Shown: positions 9,816-20,200, counted from the first letter of the stretch. The stretch: DNA of 64,000 bases from Zavarzinia aquatilis (GCF_003173035.1 NZ_QGLE01000014.1:40676-104675), one strand, 5' to 3'. Notes: a model not told the origin generated them from the sequence alone. Translations and numbers: made by a program.

Positions 9816-12404
9816 TCACTCCCCGGCGGCGCGGGTGGGTTGGGCGTCGGCCCGGCCGAGCACGGCGCCAAGGAATTCGCCGATCTGCACGGTGAAGTCC
9901 CGGGCGCGCGGGATGACCCCCGCCATGCTGAAGGCGGCATGGATCAGCCCATCGAGCCGGATCGAGCGCACCTCGACCCCCGCCGCGGCGAGGCGGCGGG
10001 CGTAGTCCTCGCCCTCGTCGCGCAGGGGGTCGCATTCGGCGGAGAGGACGAGGCAGGGCGGCAGACCGGCCAGGCTCGCGGCGTGAACAGGCGAGGCGAG
10101 CGGCGAATGCTCCGCCCCCGTGCCCGCCAGATAGGCGGCGAACATGCCTTCCGCCGCCTTTGTCGACAGGATCGGCCCCTCGGCATATTCGACGCGGGAG
10201 GCGGTCTTCGCCGCGCCGTCGATGGCCGGGGTGATCAGCACCTGCGCGGCGACGCGCGGCCCGCCGCCGTCCCTGGCGCGCAGGGCGGCGACGGCGGCCA
10301 GCAACCCGCCCGCGCTTTCACCCGCGACCACCAGCCGGTCGGCATCGCCGCCGAAGCGCGCGGCATGGACGGCCGCCCATTCGAGCGCGGCGAATGTATC
10401 GTCGGTCGCCGCCGGGAAGGGATGCTCCGGCGCCAGACGGTAACCCGGCGCGACCACGACGAGGCCGAGATCGTCGGCCAGCGCGCGGCACGGCTTGTCG
10501 ATCGCGTCGATACTGCCGGCGATGAAACCGCCGCCGTGGCAGAAGACGACGACCGGCAGCAGCCCGGCCCTTCCCTTCGGCCGATAGACGCGCACCGGCC
10601 GCTCGCCCGTCTTCGTCGGATAGGCGGTCGCCGTCACCTCGACATCGCGCGCGTCGCCCTGCAGCATCGAGAAACTGTCGACGAGGGCCCGCGTCTCCTC
10701 GACCGTGCAGTCGTGCAGCGCCTTGGTGCCCTGGCCCTGCAACACGCCCATGAGGCCGAGCACGGCCGGATCGAGCTTCATCATGGGCGGCAGCGCGGCC
10801 CGCCGCGTACCGACGACGAAGCCGCCATAACCGAGCTGCTGCATCTCCGCCGTCATCTGGCGATAGAGCTGGGCGCTGCCGGTGAAGATATAGGTGCCGG
10901 TGCGCTTGCCGTCGATATTGGCGCCCATGTACCAGGACTTGGCCTTGGGGAACAGGGTCAGGCCGAGCAGGCCGTTGACGATACGCGACCAGTGTTCCTC
11001 CGCCTCCGCCGTCGCCTCGATCATGTCGGCGCCGCGGTCGAGGGTGTAACGGACGGCGTCCGTCGCGAGGTCGACGTGATCCTCGATCGCCAGCGGGTTG
11101 TTGTAGAGCGCGACGGCGCTGGTCGGCCCGGTGATGGTGAAGAGATTGGGGAAATCATGCATGGCGATGCCGAGGTAATTGCGCGGCCCGTCCTGCCACC
11201 GCTCCGCCAGCGTCGCGCCGTTCCGCCCGACGAGACCGAGATGGACGAGCGGCCCGGTCACCGAGTCGAAGCCGATGGCGAAGATCAGCACGTCGAGCGG
11301 ATATTCGACCCCGCCCGCGACGATGCCCCGCTCGGTCAGGTGCTCGACCGGCTTCGTCCGCACGTCGATCAGGTCGACATTGTCCTGATTGAAGATGTCG
11401 AAATAATCGGTCTCGAAGGCGAGGCGCTTGGTGGCGAAGGGATGGTCGGTCGGGCACAGCAGCTCGGCGACGCCGGGCTTGGTCACCCGCGCCCTGATCT
11501 TGTCGCGGACGTAATCGGCGACGTCATCATTGACGGCCTGGCTGGACAGCACGTCGGCATAAGACGAGACCAGCAGCGGCCAGCCGCCCTTGCTCCACAG
11601 CCGGTCGTATTTCGCCTTGCGCGCCTCGGCGGGGACGAGGGTGCCGGAAATTTCCGGCCGCTCGAAAGGAATGCCCATGAAGGTCTCGCGGGCGCCGGCG
11701 CGGATTTCCGCGTGATGATCGGCGACCCAGCGGCGCTTCTCCTCGGACAGGCTCTCGTTGCCGAGGGGCAGGGCGAAATTGGGCGTGCGCTGGAACACGG
11801 TCAGGTGCGCCGCCTGTTTCGCCACCTCCTGAATGACCTGAATGCCGGTCGAGCCGGTGCCGATGATGCCGACCCGCTTGCCGGTGAAATCCACCGGGTG
11901 ATGCGGCCACTGGCTCGTCGTGTAGACCTCGCCCTTGAAGCGGTCCAGCCCCGCGAAATCGGGCGGCTTGGGAATCGAGAGATTACCGCTGGCCGCGATC
12001 AGGAAGCGCGTCGTGCAGACGCCGCCGTCGCTGGTCGAGACGGTCCAGACGTGATCCTCGTCGTCCCAGACGGCGCTGGTGATGCGCGTCCCGAAAGTGA
12101 AGGCGCGGCGCAGGTCGAGGGTGTCGGCGACGAATTCGAGGTAGGACAGGATTTCCGGCTGGGCGGCGAAACGCTCGCTCCAGGTCCAGCGCTTCTGAAT
12201 CTCTTCCGAGAAGGAATAGGCGTAATGGACCGATTCGATGTCGCAGCGCGCCCCGGGATAACGGTTCCACCACCAGGTGCCACCCACCCCGCCGGCCGCG
12301 TCGAAGCCCTTGACCGAAAGGCCCAGTTCGTCGCGGAATTTGTGCACTGCGTACAAACCGGAAAAGCCGGCGCCGATGACGACGATGTCGTGATGCTGGG
12401 GCAT
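9816..12404 (-). CDS. Fused Baeyer-Villiger-type monooxygenase and alpha/beta-hydrolase (esterase)
   Basis: 862-residue natural fusion. The N-terminal part (about 1-540) is a flavin monooxygenase with FAD motif VVIGAGFSGL, the GGTWWWNRYPGARCD stretch characteristic of Baeyer-Villiger enzymes, and the NADPH loop GIIGTGSTGIQ. The BVMO fingerprint FxGxxxHxxxWP reads FKGEVYTTSQWP, so Thr replaces the His. The C-terminal part (about 560-862) is a hormone-sensitive-lipase-type esterase with HGGGF, nucleophile motif GESAGG, an Asp in CDPLRDEGEDY and a His in GLIHAAFS. A ketone-to-ester step followed by ester hydrolysis in one chain is the obvious inference. The start at 12404 follows GGAGG. It is divergent from a PucR-type regulator that probably controls it. 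The substrate is unknown. Confidence 0.9.
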   Translation of the reverse strand: MPQHHDIVVIGAGFSGLYAVHKFRDELGLSVKGFDAAGGVGGTWWWNRYPGARCDIESVHYAYSFSEEIQKRWTWSERFAAQPEILSYLEFVADTLDLRRAFTFGTRITSAVWDDEDHVWTVSTSDGGVCTTRFLIAASGNLSIPKPPDFAGLDRFKGEVYTTSQWPHHPVDFTGKRVGIIGTGSTGIQVIQEVAKQAAHLTVFQRTPNFALPLGNESLSEEKRRWVADHHAEIRAGARETFMGIPFERPEISGTLVPAEARKAKYDRLWSKGGWPLLVSSYADVLSSQAVNDDVADYVRDKIRARVTKPGVAELLCPTDHPFATKRLAFETDYFDIFNQDNVDLIDVRTKPVEHLTERGIVAGGVEYPLDVLIFAIGFDSVTGPLVHLGLVGRNGATLAERWQDGPRNYLGIAMHDFPNLFTITGPTSAVALYNNPLAIEDHVDLATDAVRYTLDRGADMIEATAEAEEHWSRIVNGLLGLTLFPKAKSWYMGANIDGKRTGTYIFTGSAQLYRQMTAEMQQLGYGGFVVGTRRAALPPMMKLDPAVLGLMGVLQGQGTKALHDCTVEETRALVDSFSMLQGDARDVEVTATAYPTKTGERPVRVYRPKGRAGLLPVVVFCHGGGFIAGSIDAIDKPCRALADDLGLVVVAPGYRLAPEHPFPAATDDTFAALEWAAVHAARFGGDADRLVVAGESAGGLLAAVAALRARDGGGPRVAAQVLITPAIDGAAKTASRVEYAEGPILSTKAAEGMFAAYLAGTGAEHSPLASPVHAASLAGLPPCLVLSAECDPLRDEGEDYARRLAAAGVEVRSIRLDGLIHAAFSMAGVIPRARDFTVQIGEFLGAVLGRADAQPTRAAGE

Positions 12405-12507
12405 TCTGCCCTCCTCCCATGAATTATTGTTCTTGGTGGAAGAAATCTGGCAAAAATCGCCCCGGTCGTCTTCGGGCGAATGGATAGAAGCCCGCAACAG
12501 TTTTGAC

Positions 12508-12522
12508 CATTTGGCGCAAATG
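12508..12522. promoter_or_regulatory. Inverted repeat CATTTG-GCG-CAAATG (candidate operator)
   Basis: Perfect 6-bp inverted repeat with a 3-base spacer, ending 15 bases before the likely start of the PucR-type regulator and inside the divergent promoter region shared with the monooxygenase-esterase. The position fits an autoregulatory operator. It overlaps the alternative ATG at 12520. Confidence 0.45.
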
Positions 12523-12537
12523 CCGCATCCTGTCGCC

Positions 12538-13755
12538 ATGACCCTTTCCACCGATCCCGCTGCCTGGGTGCGCCGCGTGGCGGCTGCGCTGCTGCCGGAC
12601 ACCCACGCCATCGGCGGCGAGGTCGCGCGCCAGATCGGCGCGCGAATGCCCGAAATCGCGGCCTTCGGCGCCAGCGAAACCGTGCTGACCACCTGCCGGG
12701 CCAATACGTCGGGCATCTTCGATTATCTGAGCCGGGGCGTGCCGCTCGAGACCTTCACCCCGACGGAGGAAGTGATCACCCTGACCCGTCTGCTGGTGAA
12801 ACAGGGGCTGACGGGCAATTTCGTGTTCCGCGCCTATCCCATCGGCATCCAGTATCTGATCGAAATCTGGGCCGACGCGGTGCGCGACCATGGCCCGCCC
12901 GGTCCCATCGCGGTCGACGTGGTGAAGACCGGCGCGTCCTACATGATGGCCTGGCTCGACCTCATCACCGCCCGCCTGTCGGAGGAACATCGCCGGGAGC
13001 TGGAGCGCCTCGCCCGGGAACGCTCGCTGAGCCTCGTCGAAGCGGTGCGCCGGGTGATCGACGACCCTCCTACGGAGGCGGAAGCGGCGTCCCACCGCCT
13101 CGGCTACCCGCTGAAGGGCCGGCATGTCGCCATGATCCTGCGCGAGCCGCCGCAAGGGGCCGGCCCCCCGACCCCGGTCGAGGCCATCGTGCAGGACTGG
13201 GGCGAGGCGCTGCGGGCCGAACACAGCCTGATCGTCCGGGTCGATGCCCGAACCAGCTGGTGCTGGCTGTCGCTGCGCCCCGGACCGCCGCGCCCGTGGC
13301 GGCCAAGGCAGAGCGGCATCGTCGCCGGCATCGGGCGCCCGGCCACCGGCATCGCCGGTTTCGCCAGTAGTCACCGCGACGCGGCGGATGCGCTGCGGGT
13401 CGCTGAGCGCATCCTGCCCCCGGGCGACACCGTTGTGTCCTTCGAGACGGCGTCGATGGCCGCGCTGTGCGCGGCGGAGCCGGCGCGCCTATCCGCCTTC
13501 ATCGGCGATGAACTCGGGCCGCTGGCCGGCACCGGTGCCGCCGCGCGGCGCGGGCGCGAGACCCTGGCGGCCTTCTATGCCGCCAATTGCAATTTCCGCT
13601 CGGCCGCGGCGGCGCTTGGCCTGCATCACAACACGATCCGCTACCGGCTGGAACAGATCGAGGCCCAGCTCGGCCATCCGGTCGGCGAGCGGCGCCTGCA
13701 GACCGAGCTGGCGCTGCATCTCTTCGCCCTGTTCGGCGCCAGCCTCAGCGCGTGA
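12538..13755 (+). CDS. PucR/CdaR-type transcriptional regulator
   Basis: 405-residue regulator with a C-terminal PucR-type helix-turn-helix: NFRSAAAALGLHHNTIRYRLEQIE near the end is the signature. The N-terminal two thirds form the sensing and GGDEF-like region typical of CdaR/PucR proteins. Family members usually activate nearby catabolic genes in response to a metabolite. The divergent monooxygenase-esterase gene, 133 bases away, is therefore the likely target. ATG 12538 was preferred; ATG 12520 would add MPHPVA. The 3' end overlaps the convergent EthD-like gene by 11 bases. Confidence 0.85.
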   Translation: MTLSTDPAAWVRRVAAALLPDTHAIGGEVARQIGARMPEIAAFGASETVLTTCRANTSGIFDYLSRGVPLETFTPTEEVITLTRLLVKQGLTGNFVFRAYPIGIQYLIEIWADAVRDHGPPGPIAVDVVKTGASYMMAWLDLITARLSEEHRRELERLARERSLSLVEAVRRVIDDPPTEAEAASHRLGYPLKGRHVAMILREPPQGAGPPTPVEAIVQDWGEALRAEHSLIVRVDARTSWCWLSLRPGPPRPWRPRQSGIVAGIGRPATGIAGFASSHRDAADALRVAERILPPGDTVVSFETASMAALCAAEPARLSAFIGDELGPLAGTGAAARRGRETLAAFYAANCNFRSAAAALGLHHNTIRYRLEQIEAQLGHPVGERRLQTELALHLFALFGASLSA

Positions 13756-14422
13756 CCCCGGGCCCCAGCGGCTCGAGGAAGAAGGCGGTCAGGCCCTTGA
13801 GGTCGATGGCGGCGGACATGCGGGTGCGGCCATCGCGGGCACGTTGGCGCACCTCTTCGGCAAGGGCATCGAGATCGGCGCTGTCGACATCATAAAGCGC
13901 GAGATAGCCCTGCCCCTCGCCCAGAGGATCGAGGAACGGCATGGCGAGGCGATAACGCCGCGCCCCGAAGATGCCGGGGATCGCGCAGACCTCGGGCACA
14001 TGGGTCGTGTCGTACCAGGTGTTGAAAGCCGCCTCCTGCCCCTCGGTGGGGCGCGACAGGGCGACGAAGAGCTGGCGGCGATGCCCCGCCTCACCGTGGA
14101 AGGGCCCCTGCGGACTGAAGACGAGGGCGGTCAGCGTCGCGCCGTCGAGCGCATCGCTGACGGCGATCCGTCCATCGGCATGGGCATCGACCAGTTCAGC
14201 CAGCAGCGCCCCGAGGTCGTCACCCTCGAGGTCGTAGACCACGGCGTGGCTCCACGGCACTTCGCCCCGGAACGGCAGCGCGACGCGGAAACGCTGTGCC
14301 CCGACAAAGCCGGGCAGCCGCATCAGGTCCGGGATATGCTGTGTCTCGTACCAGTCATGGAATTCTGCCGTCCGATCGGCGCTGGCCGGATTGGACAATA
14401 CGATCTGCACATGTCGGGCCAT
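13745..14422 (-). CDS. Duplicated EthD-like alpha/beta-barrel protein
   Basis: 225-residue protein made of two copies of a ferredoxin-like (dimeric alpha-beta barrel) unit. The repeats can be aligned by eye: FHDWYETQHIPDLMRLPGF near residue 25 and FNTWYDTTHVPEVCAIPGI near residue 130, each followed by a G-A-x-R(F/Y)R strand. This W-Y-x-x-x-H-x-P pattern is found in EthD-like and related small catabolic or heme-type proteins. Function unknown. ATG 14422 has GGTGGGG just upstream. It converges on the regulator with an 11-base overlap and is divergent from fumC. Confidence 0.75.
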   Translation of the reverse strand: MARHVQIVLSNPASADRTAEFHDWYETQHIPDLMRLPGFVGAQRFRVALPFRGEVPWSHAVVYDLEGDDLGALLAELVDAHADGRIAVSDALDGATLTALVFSPQGPFHGEAGHRRQLFVALSRPTEGQEAAFNTWYDTTHVPEVCAIPGIFGARRYRLAMPFLDPLGEGQGYLALYDVDSADLDALAEEVRQRARDGRTRMSAAIDLKGLTAFFLEPLGPGVTR

Positions 14423-14522
14423 CGTCCCCACCTTGTCGCTGGTCGCCGCCTTGTCTTCGGCGGGCTGACACGGAACAGTCGCCGAATACCGTTACCATGA
14501 GACCGTCCATATGGAGGAGCAG

Positions 14523-15926
14523 ATGGGCAATACCCGGATCGAGCGCGACAGCTTCGGCCCCATCGAGGTGCCGGCCGATCGCCTCTGGGGTGCCAATACC
14601 CAGCGCAGCCTGGAGAATTTTCCCATCGGCGGCCCCGCCGAGCGGATGCCGGCGGCCATCATCCGCGGCCTCGCGCTGGTCAAGCTGGCGGCGGCGCGGG
14701 TCAATGGCGCCCTCGGCGTGCTGCCCCCCGAACTCGCGGCCGCCATCGCCGAAGCCGCGACCGAAGTCGCCGACGGCCGCCACGCCGACGAATTCCCGCT
14801 GGTGATCTGGCAGACCGGCTCGGGCACCCAGTCCAACATGAATGTGAACGAGGTGATCGCCAACCGCGCCAACGACATGCTGGGCGGCGCGCGCGGCTCG
14901 AAATCGCCGGTTCATCCGAACGACCATGTGAATTTCGGCCAGTCGTCAAACGACAGTTTCCCGACCGCGATCCATGTCGCGGCCGCCGAGGAAACCGCCC
15001 GCCGGCTGCTGCCTTCGCTGCGCCATCTGCACGAGGCGCTGAAGGCCAAGGCGGCGGAATGGGCCGATGTGATCAAGATGGGCCGCACCCATCTGCAGGA
15101 TGCGGTCCCCCTCACCCTCGGCCAGGAATTCGGCGGCTATGCCGCCCAGCTCGGCTTCGCCATCGCCGGCATCGACCATGCGCTGCAGGGCGTGCTCGAC
15201 CTCGCCCAGGGCGGCACCGCCGTCGGCACCGGCCTCAACGCCATCGAAGGCTTCGATGCAAGGGTGGCCGAGGAATTGTCGCGCCTGACCGGAATTGCCT
15301 TCCGCAGCGCGCCCGACAAATTCGCCGCCCTCGCCGGGCATGAGCCGGCGGCGGCCCTGTCGGCGGCGGTCGAGGTCGCGGCCATCGCCTGTTTCAAGAT
15401 CGCCAGCGACATCCGCCTGATGGGCTCCGGCCCCCGCTCCGGCCTTGGCGAATTGTCCCTGCCCGAGAACGAGCCCGGCTCGTCGATCATGCCGGGCAAG
15501 GTGAACCCGACCCAGGCGGAAGCCCTGACCATGGTCGCGACCCGCGTGCACGGCAATCACACCACCATCGCCTTTGCCGCCAGCCAGGGCCATTTCGAGC
15601 TGAATGTGTTCAAGCCGGTGATCGGCGCGACGCTGTTGCAGTCGATCGGCCTTCTTGGCGATGCCGCCCGCTCCTTCGCCGACCGCTGCGTCGCGGGCGC
15701 GCGTGCCAACACGGCGAAGCTGGACGAATCCTTGCGCCGCTCGCTGATGCTGGTGACCGCCCTCGCCCCCGAGATCGGCTACGACAATGCGGCGAAGATC
15801 GCCAAACACGCCCATCACCACGACCAGACCCTGCGCGAGGCCGCGCTCGAACTCGGCCTGATCGACGCGGATCGCTTCGACCTGCTGGTCGACCCGCGCC
15901 GGATGCTCGGTCCCGACAAGCCCTAG
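14523..15926 (+). CDS. fumC: Class II fumarate hydratase
   Basis: Iron-independent, heat-stable fumarase of the TCA cycle, 467 residues, the standard length. Visible family motifs are TGSGTQSNMNVNEV, the HPNDHVNFGQSSND segment, the catalytic region KMGRTHLQDAVPLTLGQEF, and the signature GSSIMPGKVNPTQAE carrying the active-site Ser loop. ATG 14523 is chosen because GGAGGAGC lies immediately before it; an ATG 12 bases upstream would put the ribosome site inside the coding region. A small ribbon-helix-helix gene follows after nine bases, so the two are co-transcribed. Confidence 0.96.
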   Translation: MGNTRIERDSFGPIEVPADRLWGANTQRSLENFPIGGPAERMPAAIIRGLALVKLAAARVNGALGVLPPELAAAIAEAATEVADGRHADEFPLVIWQTGSGTQSNMNVNEVIANRANDMLGGARGSKSPVHPNDHVNFGQSSNDSFPTAIHVAAAEETARRLLPSLRHLHEALKAKAAEWADVIKMGRTHLQDAVPLTLGQEFGGYAAQLGFAIAGIDHALQGVLDLAQGGTAVGTGLNAIEGFDARVAEELSRLTGIAFRSAPDKFAALAGHEPAAALSAAVEVAAIACFKIASDIRLMGSGPRSGLGELSLPENEPGSSIMPGKVNPTQAEALTMVATRVHGNHTTIAFAASQGHFELNVFKPVIGATLLQSIGLLGDAARSFADRCVAGARANTAKLDESLRRSLMLVTALAPEIGYDNAAKIAKHAHHHDQTLREAALELGLIDADRFDLLVDPRRMLGPDKP

Positions 15927-15935
15927 AGGAGTATC

Positions 15936-16169
15936 ATGCAAAAGCGCTCGATCGAGATCGCCGGCCATCGCACGTCGGTCAGCCTGGAAGACAGCTTCTG
16001 GCAGGCCCTGTCCGATTACGCCCGGCAGCAGGGGGCGACGATCAACGCGCTGGTGACCGAGATTGACACCGGCCGCGACCCCGACAGCAACCTCTCGAGC
16101 GCGATCCGCCAGTTTTTGCTGGCCGCCGCGCGGGCCGGCCGGCTGCCGCTCCCGGGCGGCGACGACTAG
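15936..16169 (+). CDS. Ribbon-helix-helix domain protein
   Basis: 77-residue small protein of the RHH_4 type (IEIAGHRTSVSLEDSFWQALSDYARQQG is typical). Members resemble Arc/MetJ DNA-binding proteins and are frequently found next to fumC in alphaproteobacteria. The start has GAGGAG eight bases upstream and is only nine bases after the fumC stop. A regulatory role is inferred from the fold only. Confidence 0.85.
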   Translation: MQKRSIEIAGHRTSVSLEDSFWQALSDYARQQGATINALVTEIDTGRDPDSNLSSAIRQFLLAAARAGRLPLPGGDD

Positions 16170-16204
16170 GTTTTTTCCGGCTACGGAAAGGAATTCGCCC
16201 TCCT

Positions 16205-16290
16205 GTCGTCATCCCGGCGCAGACCGGGATCCTGGGCCGGCAAGCGCGCCTCTCTCGTCCAAAGGCCCCGGCCTTCGCCGAGGCGACGAC
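16205..16290. repeat. Interspersed palindromic element (GTCATCCCGG type)
   Basis: An 86-base element bounded by GTCGTC and GACGAC that can fold into a long imperfect hairpin (outer arm TCGTC/GACGA, then CCCGGCG against CGCCGAGG) with an inner hairpin CCCGG-CGCAGA-CCGGG. Sequences beginning TCATCCCGGCG...CCGGGATCC are widespread intergenic repeats in alphaproteobacterial genomes. It lies between the RHH gene and the convergent transglutaminase gene, where it could also act in transcription termination. Confidence 0.65.
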
Positions 16291-16317
16291 GATCAAGGGT
16301 CAATCAAACCACCGGCC

Positions 16318-17211
16318 TCACTCGCCGTCATCGCCAAGCGTCACCGAAACCTCGACCTCCATGCCGAGATAGCCGCCGGCATCGCCGGTGAAACTGCCGG
16401 ATATCGGGATCGCTTGCGCCGGATCGCGGGTGACGGCGACCCGGATCAGGGCTTCGCTGCCGATGAGACCATTGGTCGGATCATATTCGACCCAGCCGGC
16501 GCCGGGCAGGAACACTTCGGCCCAGGCGTGGGTCGCGCCGGCCCCCTGCACCGCAGCCCCCTCGGCACCGGCGTCGAGGGCGGGATCGTAGAGATAGCCC
16601 GAGACGAAACGCGCGCCGAGGCCAAGATGGCGAGCCGCCTCGATGAACAGCAGGGCGAAATCCCGGCAGGTGCCACTGCCCCGCTCCAGCGTCTCGACCG
16701 GGGTCTGCGTCCCCTCCTCGTCCCGGGCCTGATAGGCGAAACCCTGGTGGATACCGTCGTTGATATCGCTCAGAAGGGCGAGCGTGTCCGTGCCCTTGGC
16801 CATGACGAAACCCGCCGCCCATTCGGCCAGCCGCCCCTTGGGATCGGGATAATGGGTCTCGCGCAAGGGCCCCAGATCGCGCCGGTCGTCCGAGGCATAA
16901 ATGAAGGGATAGGTCGCGGCGTCGGCGTCGATATCCATGCTGGGCGGCACATAAGGGTATCGCTCCAGCCGCAGCGTGCTTTCGATTTCCAGCACCGCCG
17001 CGTCTTCCGCGAATTCGGCGATGGCGATGGAATTGCCGAAAACGTCGTGAATCCAGCGCAGTTCGGCTGGCGGCGACAGGCGCAGCGTCGCGTCGAGCAG
17101 GCGCAGGTCATGACTGTCCCGCGGCCTCAGCATCAGCCGATGGGGGCCGAAGGTCACCGGCCCCGAATACTGGTAGCGGGTGACATGGCGAACCGTCATC
17201 CGGCCCGTCAT
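16318..17211 (-). CDS. Transglutaminase-like cysteine protease-fold protein
   Basis: 297-residue protein with an N-terminal beta-rich domain (VRHVTRYQYSGPVTFGPHRLMLRPRD, the usual N-terminal domain of bacterial transglutaminase-like proteins) and a core transglutaminase domain. The catalytic triad is readable: Cys in GSGTCRDFALLFIEAAR, His in THAWAEVF, Asp in EYDPTNG. Bacterial members are probably proteases or amidases, but substrates are mostly unknown. Its ATG overlaps the stop codon of the AsmA-like gene by one base (TGATG), so both are translationally coupled. Confidence 0.9.
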   Translation of the reverse strand: MTGRMTVRHVTRYQYSGPVTFGPHRLMLRPRDSHDLRLLDATLRLSPPAELRWIHDVFGNSIAIAEFAEDAAVLEIESTLRLERYPYVPPSMDIDADAATYPFIYASDDRRDLGPLRETHYPDPKGRLAEWAAGFVMAKGTDTLALLSDINDGIHQGFAYQARDEEGTQTPVETLERGSGTCRDFALLFIEAARHLGLGARFVSGYLYDPALDAGAEGAAVQGAGATHAWAEVFLPGAGWVEYDPTNGLIGSEALIRVAVTRDPAQAIPISGSFTGDAGGYLGMEVEVSVTLGDDGE

Positions 17212-20200
17212 CAGTTGCCCCCCAGGCCCTTCAGCAGCTGATCGACGATGGCCTTGCCCGAGCCGCCGCCGCTCCCGCCGCCGGGCAAGCCGGGCAGCTT
17301 CGAGCCGATGAATTTCTGCAGGTAGTAATTTTCGATGTCCCGGCTGCGCACCGTGGCATTCACATCGTCCGGCGGGCCGGTCAGGTCGATGCCGAGGGCG
17401 GGCAGATCGGCCGGCGCCACCAGCTGCAGGGCAAGGCGCACCTTGGTCGCCCAGGCCGGCAGGTCGATGGTCCCCTCGCCGCCCAGGCTGGCGCCATCCA
17501 TGTCGGAAGCAAGGCCGTCGAGGCGGATCACGCCCTTGTCGATGACGAGGCCGGTCGAAATGCGCCGATAATCGGTCGCGCCCGATTTCAGGGCATGGGC
17601 AATGCGGCCGACGATGTCGCCCGGCTGGTTCACGGTGGCAAGACCGTCCGACAGGGCCTTGAGGTCGATGCCCTGCAGCTTGCCGTTGCTGGCGACCAGC
17701 GCCCCCTTGCCGGCGAGGCTGGAGACGATCTCGAAGGTGCTGCGGCCGCGCCCCGCGAGTTCGACGACGAGGGCACCGCTGCCGGACAGGCCCGGCTCCC
17801 CGCCCTGCCGCCCGGTCACCCGGTCGAGATCGAAGCCGTTGGCCTTGAGGTCGACCGAAAGCGCGACCGCATCGCCGGAAGCATCGAGGACGAGCCCCCC
17901 CTCGAGCGTGCCCGGCTCGGCGAAGGCCTTGAGGCCGGAGACAGCGATGCGCCCCGACGCGGCATCGACCCGGGCCGCGACCCCGGTCAGTACGAAACGC
18001 CCCGACACGATGCGGTCGACGGCAAGATCGAGCGTGCCTTCGATCCGGCGGAAAGCGGCGAGATCGAGCGGCTTGGTGGACCAGCGTCCGGCCTGTCCGC
18101 CGGTTGACTTGGCGGGAGCCCCCGAAGGATTGGCTGCGGGCGCGCCACCGCCGAACAGCGCGAGATCGAGGCGCGTGGCCGTCGCCTGCCCGTCGAAGCG
18201 CGTGGTTGCGCCAAAGGCGATCTTGCCCCGGATGCTCAGGTCGCTGTCGCCCAGCACCAGTTTCAGACCGTTCAGCTTCACCTGATCGGTGCCACCGACC
18301 GCATCGACATCAAGTTTCAACGGCCCGGAGACCGGCCCGGTCAGGCCAAGGCGGGTCAACATGCCGGCGCCATTCGCGCCGTTCAGTCGGCCGGTGAATT
18401 TATAGCCGCCCTCGGTCTCGACCGCGGCCGACGCCTGAACCTCGGCCGGGCCGAGCATCCCTTTCAGCTCGAAGGCCGGGCTTTTCGGCACGCCGCGCAG
18501 GGCAACCGTCAGGTCGACCGGGCCGAGCACCGGACCGGCCGGGGCAGGTGTCAGACCGATCTGGCGGGCGACCGCGATCAGCTCGGGCGCGCTCAGCGCC
18601 CCCTTCAGATCGAAATTCAGGGCATCGAGCCGCCCGATCGAGCCGGCGAGGGCGAGCCGCGTGTCGCCCAGCCCCAGCTTGGCGTCGACCACCGGACTGT
18701 CGGGCTTGCCGGTAATATGGGCCTCCAGCACTAGGGCGCCGAGGCTATCGACATCGGCCGGGGCCGCTTCGCCCGCGAGGGCGAAGAGGGGCGCGGGCGA
18801 TGGCGCGGTGGCGCGCACCTCGAAATCGCCCTCGGTCGCGTCCTTGACGAAACCGAGCTTGCCCTTGGCGCCAAGGGCGAGGCCCGCGAAATCGCCGACG
18901 GTGAATTCGGCCAGCCGCAAGGCCTCGGCCGAGAGCGTGCCGTCGAGCAGCACGGCTTTCACATCCCGCCCGTCGAAGGTCACACTCTTCGCGGCAAGAC
19001 GCAGGGCGATATCGAACCCCAGCCCGGCGAGGGGCGAGGCCGTGGGCGCGCCGATCTGCGCCAGCGGATTGCCCGTGGCCGGCGCAGAGGCCGGCAACGC
19101 CGGCGCGGCATTGCGATAGCCGTCGAGATCGAGCCGGTCGATGTCGAGGGAGAGCATGGCCACGGGACGCGGCCCCGGCTGCCAGCCGGCACTGCCCCGC
19201 GCCGTCGCGCCGTCCAGCCTGACGACGAGATTGCCGAGCGTGCCGCCGACACCGTCGGTCACCAGCTTGCCGGTCAGGCCGAAACGGGTCAGGCGGTCGG
19301 CCGGCAGCCCTTCGGGCGTGATCTTCAGCCAGTCGGTCAGGGCCCGCGGATTGTCGGAAGCGACATCGACGCTGCCCTCGAAGCGCAGGCGGCCATCCCG
19401 ACTTGCAGCGCTGCCCGACAGGCCGAAATCCGTGCCCCCCGGCAGGACCGCCGAAGCATTCGACAGGGTCAGCCGGCCGCCTTCCAGGGTGGCGACGACG
19501 GCAATCTTCTGCACGACGGCGCCGGCATATTGTACCGCGTCGATGGCCAGATCGACATCGGCGGTCAGCCCGCGCGGCAGATCGACCGCGGCGGTTTCCG
19601 CCGCGGGCAGGGTCGCCGCCGCCGGGACATCGGGCTTCGTCTTGCTGGCGTCACCGGCGAAGGCGGCATGAAGCGCATCGCCGTCGAGCCGGGGCAGGCG
19701 CATCTTCAGCGAAACGGAAGGCGTATCGCCCAGCTGAATCGCCAGGCGGCCGCTGCCGCGCGCTTCGCCCACGGCGACGACAAGGTCGTCCAGTGCGATG
19801 GCGGCCGGCGTCGCCTTCAACTGGCCCTCGATGGAGACGGCCCCGGCCAGCGGCAGGCTGATCCCGGTCAGGCCGGTGACGGCGGCGGCATCCTCGACGG
19901 TCAGCACCGCCTTGCCGTCGATCGCGGGTCCGGCGGCGCCGAGTTGCAGATTGCCCGAGGCATGAACGCCGGCCCCGGCCAGGCCGAGCCGGGCGTCGAA
20001 ACCGATGGGCGTGCCCGGCGTCAGGCGGCCAAGCACGAGATCGAGCAGCACCGGCATTCCGCGATAGGAGGCACCGCCGCTGGCGGTGAAGGGCCCCTGC
20101 AGGCTGGGGGCGGAGAGCGAGGCCTCGATGGTCTCGATCCGCTGGATGTCGCCGCCGCGCGGCCGGTATTCAAAGCTGCCGTCTTCGATCACCACCCGCT

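Noticed and set aside
9840..12422. Long plus-strand open frame opposite the monooxygenase-esterase
   Set aside because: No motif and typical antisense composition; the opposite strand carries all conserved motifs.
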